Assembly: GCF_002102185.1 (NCBI RefSeq)
Contig: NZ_LQOW01000003.1
Location: 62,001 to 126,000 of the forward strand
Direction of reading: 5' to 3'
Length of the DNA: 64,000 nt
Source of the DNA: Mycobacterium fragae
GTDB taxonomy: Bacteria > Actinomycetota > Actinomycetes > Mycobacteriales > Mycobacteriaceae
The notes beneath the pieces are model-generated. The model had not been told where the DNA came from. It was given only the letters and a program-made list of their open reading frames with translations, and did not search any database. Numbering within the stretch: the first letter of the stretch is position 1; each line of letters opens with the position of its first letter. Made by a program: the position numbers and the translations under genes. Of the stretch, positions 18,972 to 27,959 are shown one piece after another.

Positions 18972-19565
18972 TCACTGGTCCTCAACGGAGTTCCGGGTCA
19001 GGCCGATAGCGAGGATCAGATCCTCGTGCAGTTCGAACCACACGGTGTGGTAGGAGTCGATGAGCGGTCGGGACAGCCAGGAGTTGTCACCGCCGCGCAG
19101 CTTGTCGAGTGCCGCTTGCAATTTCTCCGCATAGCGGCCCAGCCGCGGCAGCTGGGCCGCGGCCGCGGTGATGATCGGCAGCGCCTGCTGGTGCAGACGG
19201 TCGAGGCGGGCGATGACGGCCGCGTCGTAGTCCGCGTCCTCGTGGGTGTTGGGCTGGCCGTCTTTGACCTGCCAGTCGGTGACCAGAGCCTTGAATTCGG
19301 CGTTGACCGAACGGAAATCGTCGTAGGTGGCGGTCAACGCCGCCGCGTCAACGGCCTCGCGCTCTTCGGCGAGCAGCTCATTGAGGCGCTGGCGCCCTTC
19401 GGGGCTGATTCGCAATTGTTTCCCGTCGACGAGCAATCCGGACCGGGTGAGCTGCTCAACGGTGGCGGCGACGTCGATCGGATCCTCGCCCAAGGTCGCG
19501 GCCAAATCGGCGTTGCTCACGCGGCCCTTGAACCGAAGTGCCTGCAGCACAGTCAATTCACTCAT
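18972..19565 (-). CDS. Winged-helix protein coupled to PpdK (Rv1126c-like)
   Basis: A 197-residue protein. Its N-terminal ~70 residues look like a winged helix (LTVLQALRFKGRVSNADLAA, then VEQLTRSGLLVDGKQLRISPEG), followed by a helical domain with LDRLHQQALPIITAAAAQLP. It overlaps the ppdK 3' end by 8 bases in the same direction, so it is the downstream gene of a two-gene operon and probably a partner or regulator of PpdK, possibly replacing parts missing from that enzyme. No DNA target or catalytic motif is evident. It matches Rv1126c in position and length. Confidence 0.75.
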   Translation of the reverse strand: MSELTVLQALRFKGRVSNADLAATLGEDPIDVAATVEQLTRSGLLVDGKQLRISPEGRQRLNELLAEEREAVDAAALTATYDDFRSVNAEFKALVTDWQVKDGQPNTHEDADYDAAVIARLDRLHQQALPIITAAAAQLPRLGRYAEKLQAALDKLRGGDNSWLSRPLIDSYHTVWFELHEDLILAIGLTRNSVEDQ

Positions 19566-21051
19566 GGTTGTTGCTCAGCAGTGCGCTGAGCATGGCGATC
19601 AGCGGACCGCCGCGCAGCGGACTTAGTCGCTGTGCGATCTCGGTCAACTCGCGCAGCTCTGGCGTGTCATCCTCCGACCAGGCGACCAGTTCCAGTGCGC
19701 CGTCGCGTACCTCGCCTTCGTTACCGTCGACGGTGATCAGCCGGCCGGCCAACGATTCGACGACCCCGGCGCCGCAGCCCACCACGGCCACCCGGCCCAG
19801 TTCACGGCTGACCACCGCGGCGTGGCTGGTTACCCCGCCGGTTTCGGTAACGACGCCCCGCGCGACCAGCATGCCGTGAATGTCATCGGGGCTGGTGTGA
19901 TTGCGCACCAGGATGACGTCCTCGCCACGCTCTGCGGCATCCACCGCGGCGTCCACCTCGGTGTATGCCCGTCCCGTTACCACCCCAGGACTCGCAGCCA
20001 GTCCGCGAGCTAAAAGTGTTGCGGCCAAACGTGTTTCCGGCTGCAGTAACGGCTGAAGCAGCGCCTGCACGTGGTCCGGGGTCACCCGGCGCATGATCTC
20101 CGCGTCATCGATCAGCCCGTCGCGGCGCAGGTGCAGCGCCAGTCGCACCGCGGCTTGCGCGGAGCGCTTCGCCGGCCGTGTCTGCAGCAGCCAGAGCCTG
20201 CCGTCCTCTACGGTGAACTCGATCTCCTGCACGTCGCAGGTGAGCCGCTCCAACGTGCGGGCAGCCACCGCCAGCTCGTCGTAGACGCGCGGCTGCTGGT
20301 CACGCAGCGCGCTGATCGGTTGGACGTCGACCATGCCCGAAACCACGTCGTCGCCCTGCCCGCGGGGCAGCCACTCGCCGAACTCGTCGTCGGTACCGGT
20401 CATCGGATTGCGGGAAAACACCACGCCGGCACCGGAATTGGCGTCGAGGTTGCCGAACACCATCGCCTGTACCACTGCAGCGGTGCCGCCGCGGTCGTCG
20501 AGCCCGTGATGGGCGCGGTATGCGACCGCGCGCGGCGAATTCCACGACGCGAACACCGCCTCGATCGCGGCGCGTAACTGTAAGTAGGGGTCGTCGGGCA
20601 CGGTGTCGGCGACGATGCGTCGGTAACCGCCAATGAACCGCCGACGCGTATCGCGGGCAAACGCCGCGGTCCCGAGCGCCTGTTCGACCTCGTCGCTTAT
20701 GCCCAGATCCAGCACCGTGTCCATCATCCCGGGCATCGACACCGCCGCACCGGAGCGCACGCTGACCAGCAGCGGCCGGGGCCCCCGCCCGAATGTGCGC
20801 GCTGTCGCGGCTTCGAGCCGACGCAGGCCGTCGAGCACGTCGTCCCAGACCGCGTCCATCGTCGACTCGGGGTCTGTCAGATAGCGGGCCCCGACGTCCG
20901 TGGTGATGCAAAAGGCAGGCGGCACCGGCAGGCCGTGGCGACGCATGGTGTCGATGGCGTACCCCTTGTGGCCCAGCATCTCCGGCGTAGTGCCCGCGCC
21001 GCCGTCCAATAACAGCACGGCACGTGGCTGGGTGGAGGCACGTCGTGACAC
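19558..21051 (-). CDS. ppdK: Pyruvate phosphate dikinase-like protein lacking the C-terminal barrel
   Basis: Of 497 residues, the N-terminal ~340 form the PPDK ATP-grasp/nucleotide domain (GHKGYAIDTMRRHGLPVPPA, VSVRSGAAVSMPGMMDTVLD, GVVFSRNPMTGTDDEFGEWL). The phosphohistidine swivel domain follows (TETGGVTSHAAVVSRELGR with the target His). The ~350-residue PEP/pyruvate TIM barrel of full PPDK is absent, as in Rv1127c. A complete pyruvate-to-PEP reaction is therefore unlikely without a partner; a phosphotransfer or PEP-synthase-like partial function is inferred. Together with the overlapping Rv1126c-like gene it forms an operon. Confidence 0.85.
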   Translation of the reverse strand: MSRRASTQPRAVLLLDGGAGTTPEMLGHKGYAIDTMRRHGLPVPPAFCITTDVGARYLTDPESTMDAVWDDVLDGLRRLEAATARTFGRGPRPLLVSVRSGAAVSMPGMMDTVLDLGISDEVEQALGTAAFARDTRRRFIGGYRRIVADTVPDDPYLQLRAAIEAVFASWNSPRAVAYRAHHGLDDRGGTAAVVQAMVFGNLDANSGAGVVFSRNPMTGTDDEFGEWLPRGQGDDVVSGMVDVQPISALRDQQPRVYDELAVAARTLERLTCDVQEIEFTVEDGRLWLLQTRPAKRSAQAAVRLALHLRRDGLIDDAEIMRRVTPDHVQALLQPLLQPETRLAATLLARGLAASPGVVTGRAYTEVDAAVDAAERGEDVILVRNHTSPDDIHGMLVARGVVTETGGVTSHAAVVSRELGRVAVVGCGAGVVESLAGRLITVDGNEGEVRDGALELVAWSEDDTPELRELTEIAQRLSPLRGGPLIAMLSALLSNNHE

Positions 21052-21081
21052 CCACCGAGGTTACCTTTCGGCAAAGTCGTG

Positions 21082-21690
21082 TCAGGAACGCAGCAGGCCA
21101 AACCCGAAATTTGTGCCGAGCCCTCGCCGTAACGCGAGGTGGATCCAGAGCAGGGCGTACGGCTCGAGCAGGCGGGCCAGCGTCAAGTCGCCGACGTCAA
21201 CGGTTTCGAAACCGAGCTCGGCGACCAATCCGGCGGTCACCGACTTTGCCTCGTCATCGTCACCGCAAACGAACATCACCGGCTTGCCGGGCAGTTGGGG
21301 GCCGTCCATCATCGGTGCACCGATCTGGTTCATCGCCTTGCAGACCCGGGCGCCGGGCGCCCATTGCGCTACGTGCTCGGCGGCGGAGGTGGTGTGCCCC
21401 ACCTCGAGCCCGGTGATGTCGGGCGTCAGCGGGTTGGTGCAGTCGACGAGGATCTTGCCGGACAGGTCGCCACTGGCCTGGAGGGCCTGCTGGGTGCCCT
21501 GCCACGGCGTGCACAGCACGACGATGTCGGCTGGCGCTGCGGCTGGTTCGTTGGTGGTGACGGCGTCGAGCGACGCGTACTTTGGGTCATCGGGGTTGCG
21601 CACGCCGAATGTGACGTCGTGGCCGCGGTTTCGCCACGCGGTGCCCAGCGTCTTTCCGACGTTGCCGGCGCCAATGATCGCGATTTTGAT
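21082..21690 (-). CDS. NADPH-dependent F420 reductase-like protein with an apparent ATC start codon
   Basis: The frame encodes KIAIIGAGNVGKTLGTAWRN at its N-terminus (Rossmann GxGxxG), then PADIVVLCTPW, LVDCTNPLTPD, KAMNQIGAP and VCGDDDEAK, the pattern of F420:NADPH oxidoreductase-like reductases (PF03807). With the first codon at 21690 it is 202 residues, normal for the family. However, that codon is ATC. No ATG, GTG or TTG occurs in frame between an upstream TAG and a GTG at 21603, which would delete the nucleotide-binding motif. The sequence AAAGGAG sits six bases before the ATC, exactly where a start is expected. It is divergent from the HxlR gene. Likely role, inferred: reduction of a quinone-like substrate or F420 with NADPH. 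Confidence 0.8.
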   Translation of the reverse strand: MKIAIIGAGNVGKTLGTAWRNRGHDVTFGVRNPDDPKYASLDAVTTNEPAAAPADIVVLCTPWQGTQQALQASGDLSGKILVDCTNPLTPDITGLEVGHTTSAAEHVAQWAPGARVCKAMNQIGAPMMDGPQLPGKPVMFVCGDDDEAKSVTAGLVAELGFETVDVGDLTLARLLEPYALLWIHLALRRGLGTNFGFGLLRS

Positions 21691-21791
21691 GGCTAACTCC
21701 TTTGTGGGCTTGCGGTGATGGGGACGCTACGTTGAACCTGAACACCGGACAAGAACGTACTTTCAAGTGGGTAGCTGAGCCGGAGGTTAGT

Positions 21792-22115
21792 GTGGACGAG
21801 AACTTCGAGTGTCCGGTCGAGGCGACGCTGGCGGTCATCGGTGGCAAGTGGAAGGCCGTGCTGATATTCCATCTGATGACCGACGGCGCACAGCGGTTCG
21901 CCGAATTGCGCCGCAAGACCCGCGGGATCAGTGACCGGGTTCTGGCGCGACAACTGCGCGAGCTGCAAACCGACGGCATCGTCCGTCGCGAGGTCTTTGC
22001 TGACGTGCCGCCGCGGGTCGAGTACTCGTTGACCGAATACGGGGAGTCACTGCGGCCGGTGACCGAAGCGATGTGCCAGTGGGGCAAGCGGCATATGGCC
22101 GTCGGCGCGGCATGA
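21792..22115 (+). CDS. HxlR-family winged-helix regulator
   Basis: A 107-residue HxlR/MarR-like regulator: FECPVEATLAVIGGKWKAVL, FHLMTDGAQRFAELRRKTRG, the recognition helix ISDRVLARQLRELQTDGIVR, then a wing and VEYSLTEYGESL. The GTG at 21792 is preceded by GGAGG at a good distance; a longer frame starting at 21702 is open but would run into the divergent reductase promoter. Cys10 in ENFECPVE is the residue HxlR regulators often use for redox or electrophile sensing. It probably controls the flanking reductase and DoxX genes. Confidence 0.88.
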   Translation: MDENFECPVEATLAVIGGKWKAVLIFHLMTDGAQRFAELRRKTRGISDRVLARQLRELQTDGIVRREVFADVPPRVEYSLTEYGESLRPVTEAMCQWGKRHMAVGAA

Positions 22116-22130
22116 TCTAGGTTGGCGTCT

Positions 22131-22637
22131 ATGACTGCCTACGATGTCGGGTTACTGATCCTGCGGGTCGTGCTGGGGCTGACTCTGGCGGCCCACGGTT
22201 ACAACAAGTTCTTCGGGGGCGGCCGCATCCCGGGCACCGCGCGCTGGTTTGAAAGCATCGGCATGAAGGCCGGCACGTTCCAGGCGGTGGTCGCGGCGAG
22301 CACTGAGATGAGCGCCGGGTTGGGGCTGGCCGCCGGACTGCTTACCCCGATTCCGGCCGCCGGCTTCGTCGCGCTGATGTTCGTGGCGGCCTGGACCGTC
22401 CACCGGCCGCACGGATTCTTCATCATCAACGAAGGCTGGGAGTACGTCATGGTGCTCGCCGTCAGCGCCGTGGCGGTGGCAACGGTGGGCCCTGGGGAGT
22501 ACAGCCTGGACTGGCTGCTCTTCGGGTGGCGCTACTTCGGCTGGAAGGGTCTGCTGATCTCGGTGCTGCTGGGGTTGGGCGGCGGCATCGGTCAGCTGCT
22601 GCTGTTCTATCGTCCGCCGGTCAAGCAGGAGCAGTAG
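22131..22637 (+). CDS. DoxX family membrane protein
   Basis: A 168-residue protein with four hydrophobic helices (VGLLILRVVLGLTLAAHGYN, ASTEMSAGLGLAAGLLTPI, YVMVLAVSAVAVATVG, LLISVLLGLGGGIGQLLLFY) and the DoxX-type AHGYNKFFGGGRIPGTARWF motif. DoxX proteins take part in membrane redox and thiol stress functions. It lies 15 bases behind the HxlR gene, so it is in the same transcript. Together with the divergent reductase it suggests a small electrophile- or redox-responsive unit. It overlaps the converging amine oxidase gene by 17 bases. Confidence 0.88.
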   Translation: MTAYDVGLLILRVVLGLTLAAHGYNKFFGGGRIPGTARWFESIGMKAGTFQAVVAASTEMSAGLGLAAGLLTPIPAAGFVALMFVAAWTVHRPHGFFIINEGWEYVMVLAVSAVAVATVGPGEYSLDWLLFGWRYFGWKGLLISVLLGLGGGIGQLLLFYRPPVKQEQ

Positions 22638-23997
22638 CTGTTTCGCGTGCCATCACCTCGGTGGCGGCGCGCTCCCCGGAGCGGACGGCGCCGTCGACCC
22701 ATCCGCACATGACCGCGGAGCTCTCCGTTCCGGCCCAATGGATGCGACCGCACGGCTCACGCAGCGCGGGCCCGAACTCCGTCAACACCCCCGTGGGGGC
22801 GTGGCTGATCATCCCGCCGCCGGAATAGCGCTCGACGGTCCAGTCCTGCTCGTGGTAGCCGACGGGAGAGGCGGCCTTGGCGCCGAACCGGTCGACCAGT
22901 TCGCGCACGATTGTCGCTCTGCGATCGGCTTCGTCAAGCCGTCCCAATGCCCGCGCCGCGGGGCCTTCGGTGATGACGCACAGCACGCCCGGCGTGCCGG
23001 TGTCCGTGCAGGCGTCGATGGTCAGGGTGACCGGCGATCCGGGCGAGACGGTCTGGCCGGACAGACCGTCGGCGCGCCAGAACGGCTCGTCGTAGACGAC
23101 CGAGACCTTGACGATCGCGCCGCCCGGCATCCGCTGATGCAGAAACCAGCGATCGGTCGGCAGCATCGGCTCGTAGCGGATCTGGCCGGCGATCGCCAGC
23201 GGAACCGCGACGATCACCCGGCGGGCACGCACCGTCAGGTCGTCGGAGCGGACCGCGACGCCGTCATCGTCCTGCGCGATGAACCGCACCGGCTGCGACA
23301 ACTGCAGCGCGTCACCGAGTTCGGCGGCCATCGGCCGGTAGATCGCGCCCATCCCACCGACCGGGCGCGAATCCTGGGCGCCGCCCTTGCTCGACACCAC
23401 AAAGTCCGGTCCGCCTCCCGACGCCATCTGGTAGAGCATCCACAGCAACGACACCTCCGATGCGGCCGAGGTGTACGGGCCGGCCAGGGCCACGTCCAGC
23501 ATGTCGCGGGCCTGGCCGGACATCAGGTTCTTGTCCAGCCACGCGCCCAGGCTGATCTTGTCCCATTCGGCGGCCTTGCGCGCTTCCCACGGCGCTTCCA
23601 GGGGAATCGATCTGCACATCTGGCGGATCTTCATCAACCCGATGCCGAGATTCATCGTCGCCCATGGGCTTACCGTCCACGGGATCGTGCCGGCATACCG
23701 GTGCTGCTTGCCGTCGACGACCATCATGGATTTGCCATCGGTGTATTGCTTGTAGGACGGCACACCGAACTCGTTCATCAGCGCGTAGATCCGATCCTGT
23801 CCCGGACCGATCCACGCGCCGCCGCGATCGACCCAGGACCCGTCGGCGAGCACTTCGGTGTAGGTGCGCCCGCCGACGCGGTCACGAGCCTCCAGCACGG
23901 CCACCGCGCGGCCCGCCTGTTTGAGCCGCAGTGCGGCGGTCAAACCGGCGAATCCCGCACCGACGACGCAATAGTCAACCTCTGGCACCAGCAGCAA
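22621..23997 (-). CDS. FAD-dependent flavin monoamine oxidase family protein
   Basis: A 458-residue FAD amine oxidase: dinucleotide-binding VDYCVVGAGFAGLTAALRLK, the GG-doublet region EARDRVGGRTYTEV, and the C-terminal FAD site IHWAGTESSAVMCGWVDGAV. It is related to, but clearly distinct from, mycobacterial AofH (Rv3170), which I recall as sharing RDRVGGR and similar blocks. It oxidises amines to aldehydes with hydrogen peroxide release, or acts on a related substrate; specificity is unknown. The first codon is TTG at 23997 with GTG 23988 as an alternative. It is absent from this position in M. tuberculosis. Confidence 0.87.
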   Translation of the reverse strand: MLLVPEVDYCVVGAGFAGLTAALRLKQAGRAVAVLEARDRVGGRTYTEVLADGSWVDRGGAWIGPGQDRIYALMNEFGVPSYKQYTDGKSMMVVDGKQHRYAGTIPWTVSPWATMNLGIGLMKIRQMCRSIPLEAPWEARKAAEWDKISLGAWLDKNLMSGQARDMLDVALAGPYTSAASEVSLLWMLYQMASGGGPDFVVSSKGGAQDSRPVGGMGAIYRPMAAELGDALQLSQPVRFIAQDDDGVAVRSDDLTVRARRVIVAVPLAIAGQIRYEPMLPTDRWFLHQRMPGGAIVKVSVVYDEPFWRADGLSGQTVSPGSPVTLTIDACTDTGTPGVLCVITEGPAARALGRLDEADRRATIVRELVDRFGAKAASPVGYHEQDWTVERYSGGGMISHAPTGVLTEFGPALREPCGRIHWAGTESSAVMCGWVDGAVRSGERAATEVMARETATAPA

Positions 23998-23998
23998 G

Positions 23999-25438
23999 CT
24001 ACACCGATCGCGATGCCTCGCGTCGATTACTCGGCGAATACGGCAGGCTGCTGCCGGTGTTCTCGTCCACGATCACGCGTCCGCCGAGGTAGGGAAATGC
24101 GCGCTGCGGACACGCCGACCGGTTGCAGATCTTGCAGCCCGCCCCGATCGGCACGGCGGTGTTGGGGTCGTCGAGGGCGACCCCGGTCGAGTACACCAGC
24201 TTGTCCGCGTGGACCAGATCGCAGCCCAAACCGACGGCGAAACTCTTGTGCTGGCCCAGATAACCCCGCCCCTCCGGCGCGGTGGTCTTGGCGATCCAGA
24301 AATACGAGCGGCCGTCGGGCATCTGTGCCACCTGGGTGACGATCCGGCCCGGCTGGGCGAAGGCGTCGTGCACTATCCACAAGGGGCAGCTGCCGCCGAC
24401 GCGGCTGAAGTGAAATGCCGTGGCTGACTGGCGCTTTGAGATGTTCCCGGCCTTGTCGGTTCGCACAAAGATGAACGGCACACCCCGCAGCTGCGGGCGC
24501 TGCAATGTTGAAAGCCGGTGACACACGGTCTCGAAGCCGACCTCGAACCGGCGGGCCAGTAGGTCGATGTCGTAACGTAATTCTGTTGCGGCGCGGTGAA
24601 ATTCGCGGTAAGGCAATAGAAACGCGCCGGCGAAGTAGTTGGCCAGCCCGACCCGGGCCACCCCACGTGATTCTGGGCTGAGCTGGTCGTCAGTCGCGAC
24701 GAGTGCCGACAACAAATCCGACTGGCTCAGCAGTGCGAGTTGGGTGGCGATCTGGAAGGCCCGCTGGCCCGGCAGCAGCCAATGCGCCACCCGCAGCACC
24801 TTGGTGCCCGGGTCATAGGACCGCTTGGCATGTTCGGCGAGGCCGCCGTCAACCGCCACCGTGACGTCGAATCGCTCCCGCATCAGTGTCGCCAGCTGAA
24901 TGTCCAGCCCGCCGATGGTCATCCCGTTCTCGGTGAACATCTGCTCGGCCGCAATGTCGAGTTCACCGATGTAGTTGTTGCGGTCGTAGAAGAAGTCGCG
25001 AACTTCCTCGAACGGCATCGGGCCCTCGAGGGGCATCGATGTTTCGGTGGTCGCGCGGGAGCGATAGGCCTCCAGCTCCTCGGTGGCATCGCGCAGCCGT
25101 CGGTGCATGGCAACCAGGCTGCGGCCAACCTCGGGCATCCGGGCGACCAGTTCTTCGATTTGAGCCGGGCTGACCGTCTCGTGGGCCGCCGTGGCGGTGA
25201 AGACGTCGGACAGGTCGGCCACCAACCGGGCGTCGGAGTCGGAGGAGAAGTAGTGCGGCGGCAGGTCGAAACGCTCGGTGAGCGCAAGCAGCACCGACAC
25301 GGTGATGGGCCGCTGGTCGTTCTCCAGCTGGTTGACGTAGCTGGTGGACAGGCCGAGCGCCCGGGCCAGCGCGACCTGTGTGAGGCCGCGCTCGTCGCGC
25401 AGCCGTCGTAGCCGCGCGCCGGAAAACATCTTCGCCAC
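23999..25438 (-). CDS. prpR: PrpR, regulator of the methylcitrate cycle genes
   Basis: A 479-residue regulator of the RamB/PrpR group. An N-terminal XRE helix-turn-helix ([20 protein letters not shown], then [14 protein letters not shown]) is followed by an IrrE/ImmA-like middle part ([20 protein letters not shown]). The C-terminal DUF2083 domain has cysteines in [24 protein letters not shown]; in M. tuberculosis this family's C-terminal part binds an iron-sulfur cluster and senses propionyl-CoA. GTG 25438 gives a start like RamB (VAK...); ATG 25429 is the alternative. It is divergent from prpD and expected to activate prpDBC when propionyl-CoA accumulates. Confidence 0.93.
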   Translation of the reverse strand: MAKMFSGARLRRLRDERGLTQVALARALGLSTSYVNQLENDQRPITVSVLLALTERFDLPPHYFSSDSDARLVADLSDVFTATAAHETVSPAQIEELVARMPEVGRSLVAMHRRLRDATEELEAYRSRATTETSMPLEGPMPFEEVRDFFYDRNNYIGELDIAAEQMFTENGMTIGGLDIQLATLMRERFDVTVAVDGGLAEHAKRSYDPGTKVLRVAHWLLPGQRAFQIATQLALLSQSDLLSALVATDDQLSPESRGVARVGLANYFAGAFLLPYREFHRAATELRYDIDLLARRFEVGFETVCHRLSTLQRPQLRGVPFIFVRTDKAGNISKRQSATAFHFSRVGGSCPLWIVHDAFAQPGRIVTQVAQMPDGRSYFWIAKTTAPEGRGYLGQHKSFAVGLGCDLVHADKLVYSTGVALDDPNTAVPIGAGCKICNRSACPQRAFPYLGGRVIVDENTGSSLPYSPSNRREASRSV

Positions 25439-25463
25439 GATCGAGATGCTACCCCGCTTGCCT

Positions 25464-25479
25464 TTTGCAACTTTCGCAA
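25464..25479 (+). promoter_or_regulatory. Candidate PrpR/RamB-type operator (TTTGCAA half-sites)
   Basis: Between divergent prpR and prpD lie two adjacent direct half-sites, TTTGCAA (25464-25470) and TTTCGCAA (25472-25479). Mycobacterial and corynebacterial PrpR/RamB regulators are reported to recognise TTTGCAA-like sequence. The site is ~80 bases upstream of the prpD start, a suitable place for activation, and ~26 bases from the prpR start, which could give autorepression. Inference only. Confidence 0.5.
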
Positions 25480-25532
25480 TCTGCGCCGGCTGAGGACACA
25501 AAATTACGCATGTGCTGGGACTTTCATTTGAT

Positions 25533-25556
25533 ATCCGCATTGCATAGTGTGCGGAT
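25533..25556 (+). promoter_or_regulatory. Inverted repeat overlapping the prpD promoter/start
   Basis: A perfect 7-base inverted repeat, ATCCGCA (25533-25539) and TGCGGAT (25550-25556), with 10 bases between. A possible -10 box (CATAGT, 25543-25548) lies inside the spacer and the prpD ATG starts two bases after the right arm. It could be an operator or a structure at the mRNA 5' end; the -10 position suggests a leaderless or nearly leaderless transcript. Confidence 0.45.
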
Positions 25557-25557
25557 T

Positions 25558-27063
25558 ATGTTGATCCATTCCGTCCGCACTCACCGCAGCGCCGACGACT
25601 TTCCGCGCACCGAGCAGCTGGCCTACAAGATCGCGGAGGTCGCGGCCGACCCGGTGCCCGTGCCCGCCGAGTGCGAGGCGATGGTGATCAACCGGATGAT
25701 CGACAACGCGGCGGTCTGTGCGGCGTCGGTGTTGCGGCGACCGGTCGCCACCGCCCGTCAGCAGGCGCTGACGCATCGGGCCCAGCCGGGTGCGACGGTC
25801 TTCGGCGTCGACGGCGGCTACTCGGCGGAGTGGGCGGCGTGGGCCAACGGCGTCGCGGTGCGCGAACTCGACTTCCACGACACGTTTCTGGCCGCAGAGT
25901 ACTCCCATCCCGGCGACAACATCCCGCCGTTGGTGGCGGTCGCCCAGCAACTCGGCGTGCGCGGTGCCGACCTGATTCGCGGGCTGGCCACCGCCTACGA
26001 GATCCAGATCGACTTGGCCCGCGGAATCTGTCTGCACGAGCACAAGATCGACCACGTCGCGCACCTCGGCCCGTCGGTGGCCGCCGGGCTGGGCACGATG
26101 TTGCGGCTGGACCCCGAGACCATCTATCAGTCGATCGGGCAGGCGTTGCACCTGACCACTGCCACCCGGCAATCCCGCAAGGGGTCGATCTCCAGCTGGA
26201 AGGCATTCGCACCCGCCCACGCCGCGAAGGTGGCCATCGAGGCCGTCGACCGCGCGATCCGCGGCGAGGGTTCGCCCGCTCCGATCTACGAGGGCGAGGA
26301 CGGCGTAATCGCCTGGCTGCTCTCGGGTCCCGAGCACACCTATGAGGTGCCCCTGCCCGCGCCTGGGGAGCCCAAGCGGGCGATCCTGGACAGCTACACC
26401 AAGGAGCATTCCGCGGAGTATCAAAGCCAGGCACCGATCGACTTGGCGCGCCGGCTGCGCGAGCGCATCGGCGACCTCGAACAGATCGCGTCGATCGTGT
26501 TGCACACCAGCCACCACACCCACGTCGTGATCGGCACCGGCTCCGGCGACCCGCAGAAGTTCGATCCGGACGCGTCGCGGGAGACGCTGGATCATTCGCT
26601 GCCTTACATTTTCGCTGTCGCGCTGCAGGACGGCAGCTGGCACCACGAACGCTCGTATGCCCCGGAACGGGCGCACCGCGCGGACACGATCGAGTTGTGG
26701 CACAAGATCTCCACCGTCGAGGATCCGGAGTGGACCCGCCGATACCACTCGACGGACCCGGCCGAGAAGGCGTTCGGGGCGCGCGCTGAGGTGACGCTCA
26801 AGAGCGGTGAGGTGATCAGCGATGAGCTGGCCGTCGCCGACGCACATCCGTTGGGGGCGCGGCCGTTCGGACGGGAACAATATGTTGCCAAGTTCACCGA
26901 GCTCGCTGAAGGTGTCGTGGATGCCACTGAGCGGCAACGGTTCCTGGACACCGTGCAGCGTGTCGGTGAGTTGAAAGGCGGCGAGCTGGGCGCGCTGAAT
27001 GTGCGAGTCGCGCCGGAGGTGCTGGACAAGGCTCCGACGATTCCGTCGGGAATCTTCCGATGA
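25558..27063 (+). CDS. prpD: 2-methylcitrate dehydratase (PrpD)
   Basis: It dehydrates 2-methylcitrate to 2-methyl-cis-aconitate in the methylcitrate cycle that disposes of propionyl-CoA from cholesterol, odd-chain and branched fatty acids. The 501-residue MmgE/PrpD-family protein contains [40 protein letters not shown] and [14 protein letters not shown] blocks identical in style to Rv1130. The ATG at 25558 gives the family N-terminus ([20 protein letters not shown]). The frame is open upstream but runs through the operator region. prpB begins inside its last codon (ATGA overlap), so prpDBC is one operon under PrpR. Confidence 0.96.
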   Translation: MLIHSVRTHRSADDFPRTEQLAYKIAEVAADPVPVPAECEAMVINRMIDNAAVCAASVLRRPVATARQQALTHRAQPGATVFGVDGGYSAEWAAWANGVAVRELDFHDTFLAAEYSHPGDNIPPLVAVAQQLGVRGADLIRGLATAYEIQIDLARGICLHEHKIDHVAHLGPSVAAGLGTMLRLDPETIYQSIGQALHLTTATRQSRKGSISSWKAFAPAHAAKVAIEAVDRAIRGEGSPAPIYEGEDGVIAWLLSGPEHTYEVPLPAPGEPKRAILDSYTKEHSAEYQSQAPIDLARRLRERIGDLEQIASIVLHTSHHTHVVIGTGSGDPQKFDPDASRETLDHSLPYIFAVALQDGSWHHERSYAPERAHRADTIELWHKISTVEDPEWTRRYHSTDPAEKAFGARAEVTLKSGEVISDELAVADAHPLGARPFGREQYVAKFTELAEGVVDATERQRFLDTVQRVGELKGGELGALNVRVAPEVLDKAPTIPSGIFR

Positions 27064-27959
27064 CCGGGTTGCTGGCGGCGGCTTCCAGCGCCGCCGACAA
27101 GCGCCTGGTGTTGCGCGCCGGGCTTGATTCCGGTCGGCTGCAACGGTTTCCGGGGGCATTCTCACCGCTGGTAGCCAAGCTCGTCGCCGAGATCGGATTC
27201 GACGGTGTCTACGTCTCCGGCGCCGCGCTGTCGGCCGACCTCGGGTTGCCCGATATCGGGTTGACCACCCTGACCGAGGTCACGGCTCGCGGGGCGCAGA
27301 TCGCCGCGGCCACCGACCTGCCCACCCTGATCGACGCCGATACCGGATTCGGCGAGCCGATGAACGTCGCGCGTGCCGTCACCGTTCTGGAGGATGCCGG
27401 ACTGGCCGGCTGCCACCTCGAAGACCAGGTCAACCCCAAGCGATGTGGGCACCTCGACGGCAAGGCCCTCGTCCCGACCGCCGAGATGGTCAGACGGATA
27501 CGCGCGGCGGTGGCCGCGCGCCGGGACCCCAACTTCGTGGTTTGTGCCCGCACCGACGCCGTCGGCGTCGAGGGCTTGCCGGCCGCGATCGACCGGGCCC
27601 GTGCCTACGCCGACGCGGGCGCCGACATGATCTTCACCGAGGCGCTGTCCGAGGCGGACGAGTTCGAGCAGTTCCGCGCGGCGATCGATATCCCGTTGCT
27701 GGCCAACATGACCGAGTTCGGCAAGTCGCCGCTGCTGAGCGTGCAACAGCTCACCGACATCGGCTACAACGTCGTGATCTACCCGGTCACCACACTGCGG
27801 CTGGCCATGTTCGGCGTCGAGGCCGGCCTTCGTGAAATGCAGGCGGCGGGAACACAATCCGGACTGCTGGATCGCATGCAGCAGCGCAGCAGGCTCTACG
27901 AGCTAGTGCGCTACGCGCAGTACACCCAGTTCGACAACGAAATCGCGGGAGGCGACTGA
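27060..27959 (+). CDS. prpB: 2-methylisocitrate lyase (PrpB)
   Basis: It cleaves 2-methylisocitrate to pyruvate and succinate, the final step of the methylcitrate cycle. The 299-residue protein of the isocitrate lyase/PEP mutase fold has [20 protein letters not shown], the metal-site DADTGFGEP, and the catalytic-loop motif [15 protein letters not shown] with its Cys. Residues [11 protein letters not shown] complete the active site. M. tuberculosis lacks prpB and uses isocitrate lyase instead; here the gene sits between prpD and prpC with overlapping start and stop codons on both sides. Confidence 0.95.
   Translation: MTGLLAAASSAADKRLVLRAGLDSGRLQRFPGAFSPLVAKLVAEIGFDGVYVSGAALSADLGLPDIGLTTLTEVTARGAQIAAATDLPTLIDADTGFGEPMNVARAVTVLEDAGLAGCHLEDQVNPKRCGHLDGKALVPTAEMVRRIRAAVAARRDPNFVVCARTDAVGVEGLPAAIDRARAYADAGADMIFTEALSEADEFEQFRAAIDIPLLANMTEFGKSPLLSVQQLTDIGYNVVIYPVTTLRLAMFGVEAGLREMQAAGTQSGLLDRMQQRSRLYELVRYAQYTQFDNEIAGGD

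Noticed and set aside
22738..24339. 533-codon plus-strand frame and similar long frames at 25504-27165 (minus), 29958-31730 (plus) and 7228-8388 (minus)
   Set aside because: All are shadows of confidently identified genes (amine oxidase/prpR, prpD, DUF3556 and zwf) in the opposite or shifted frame; their translations are low-complexity and match no family.
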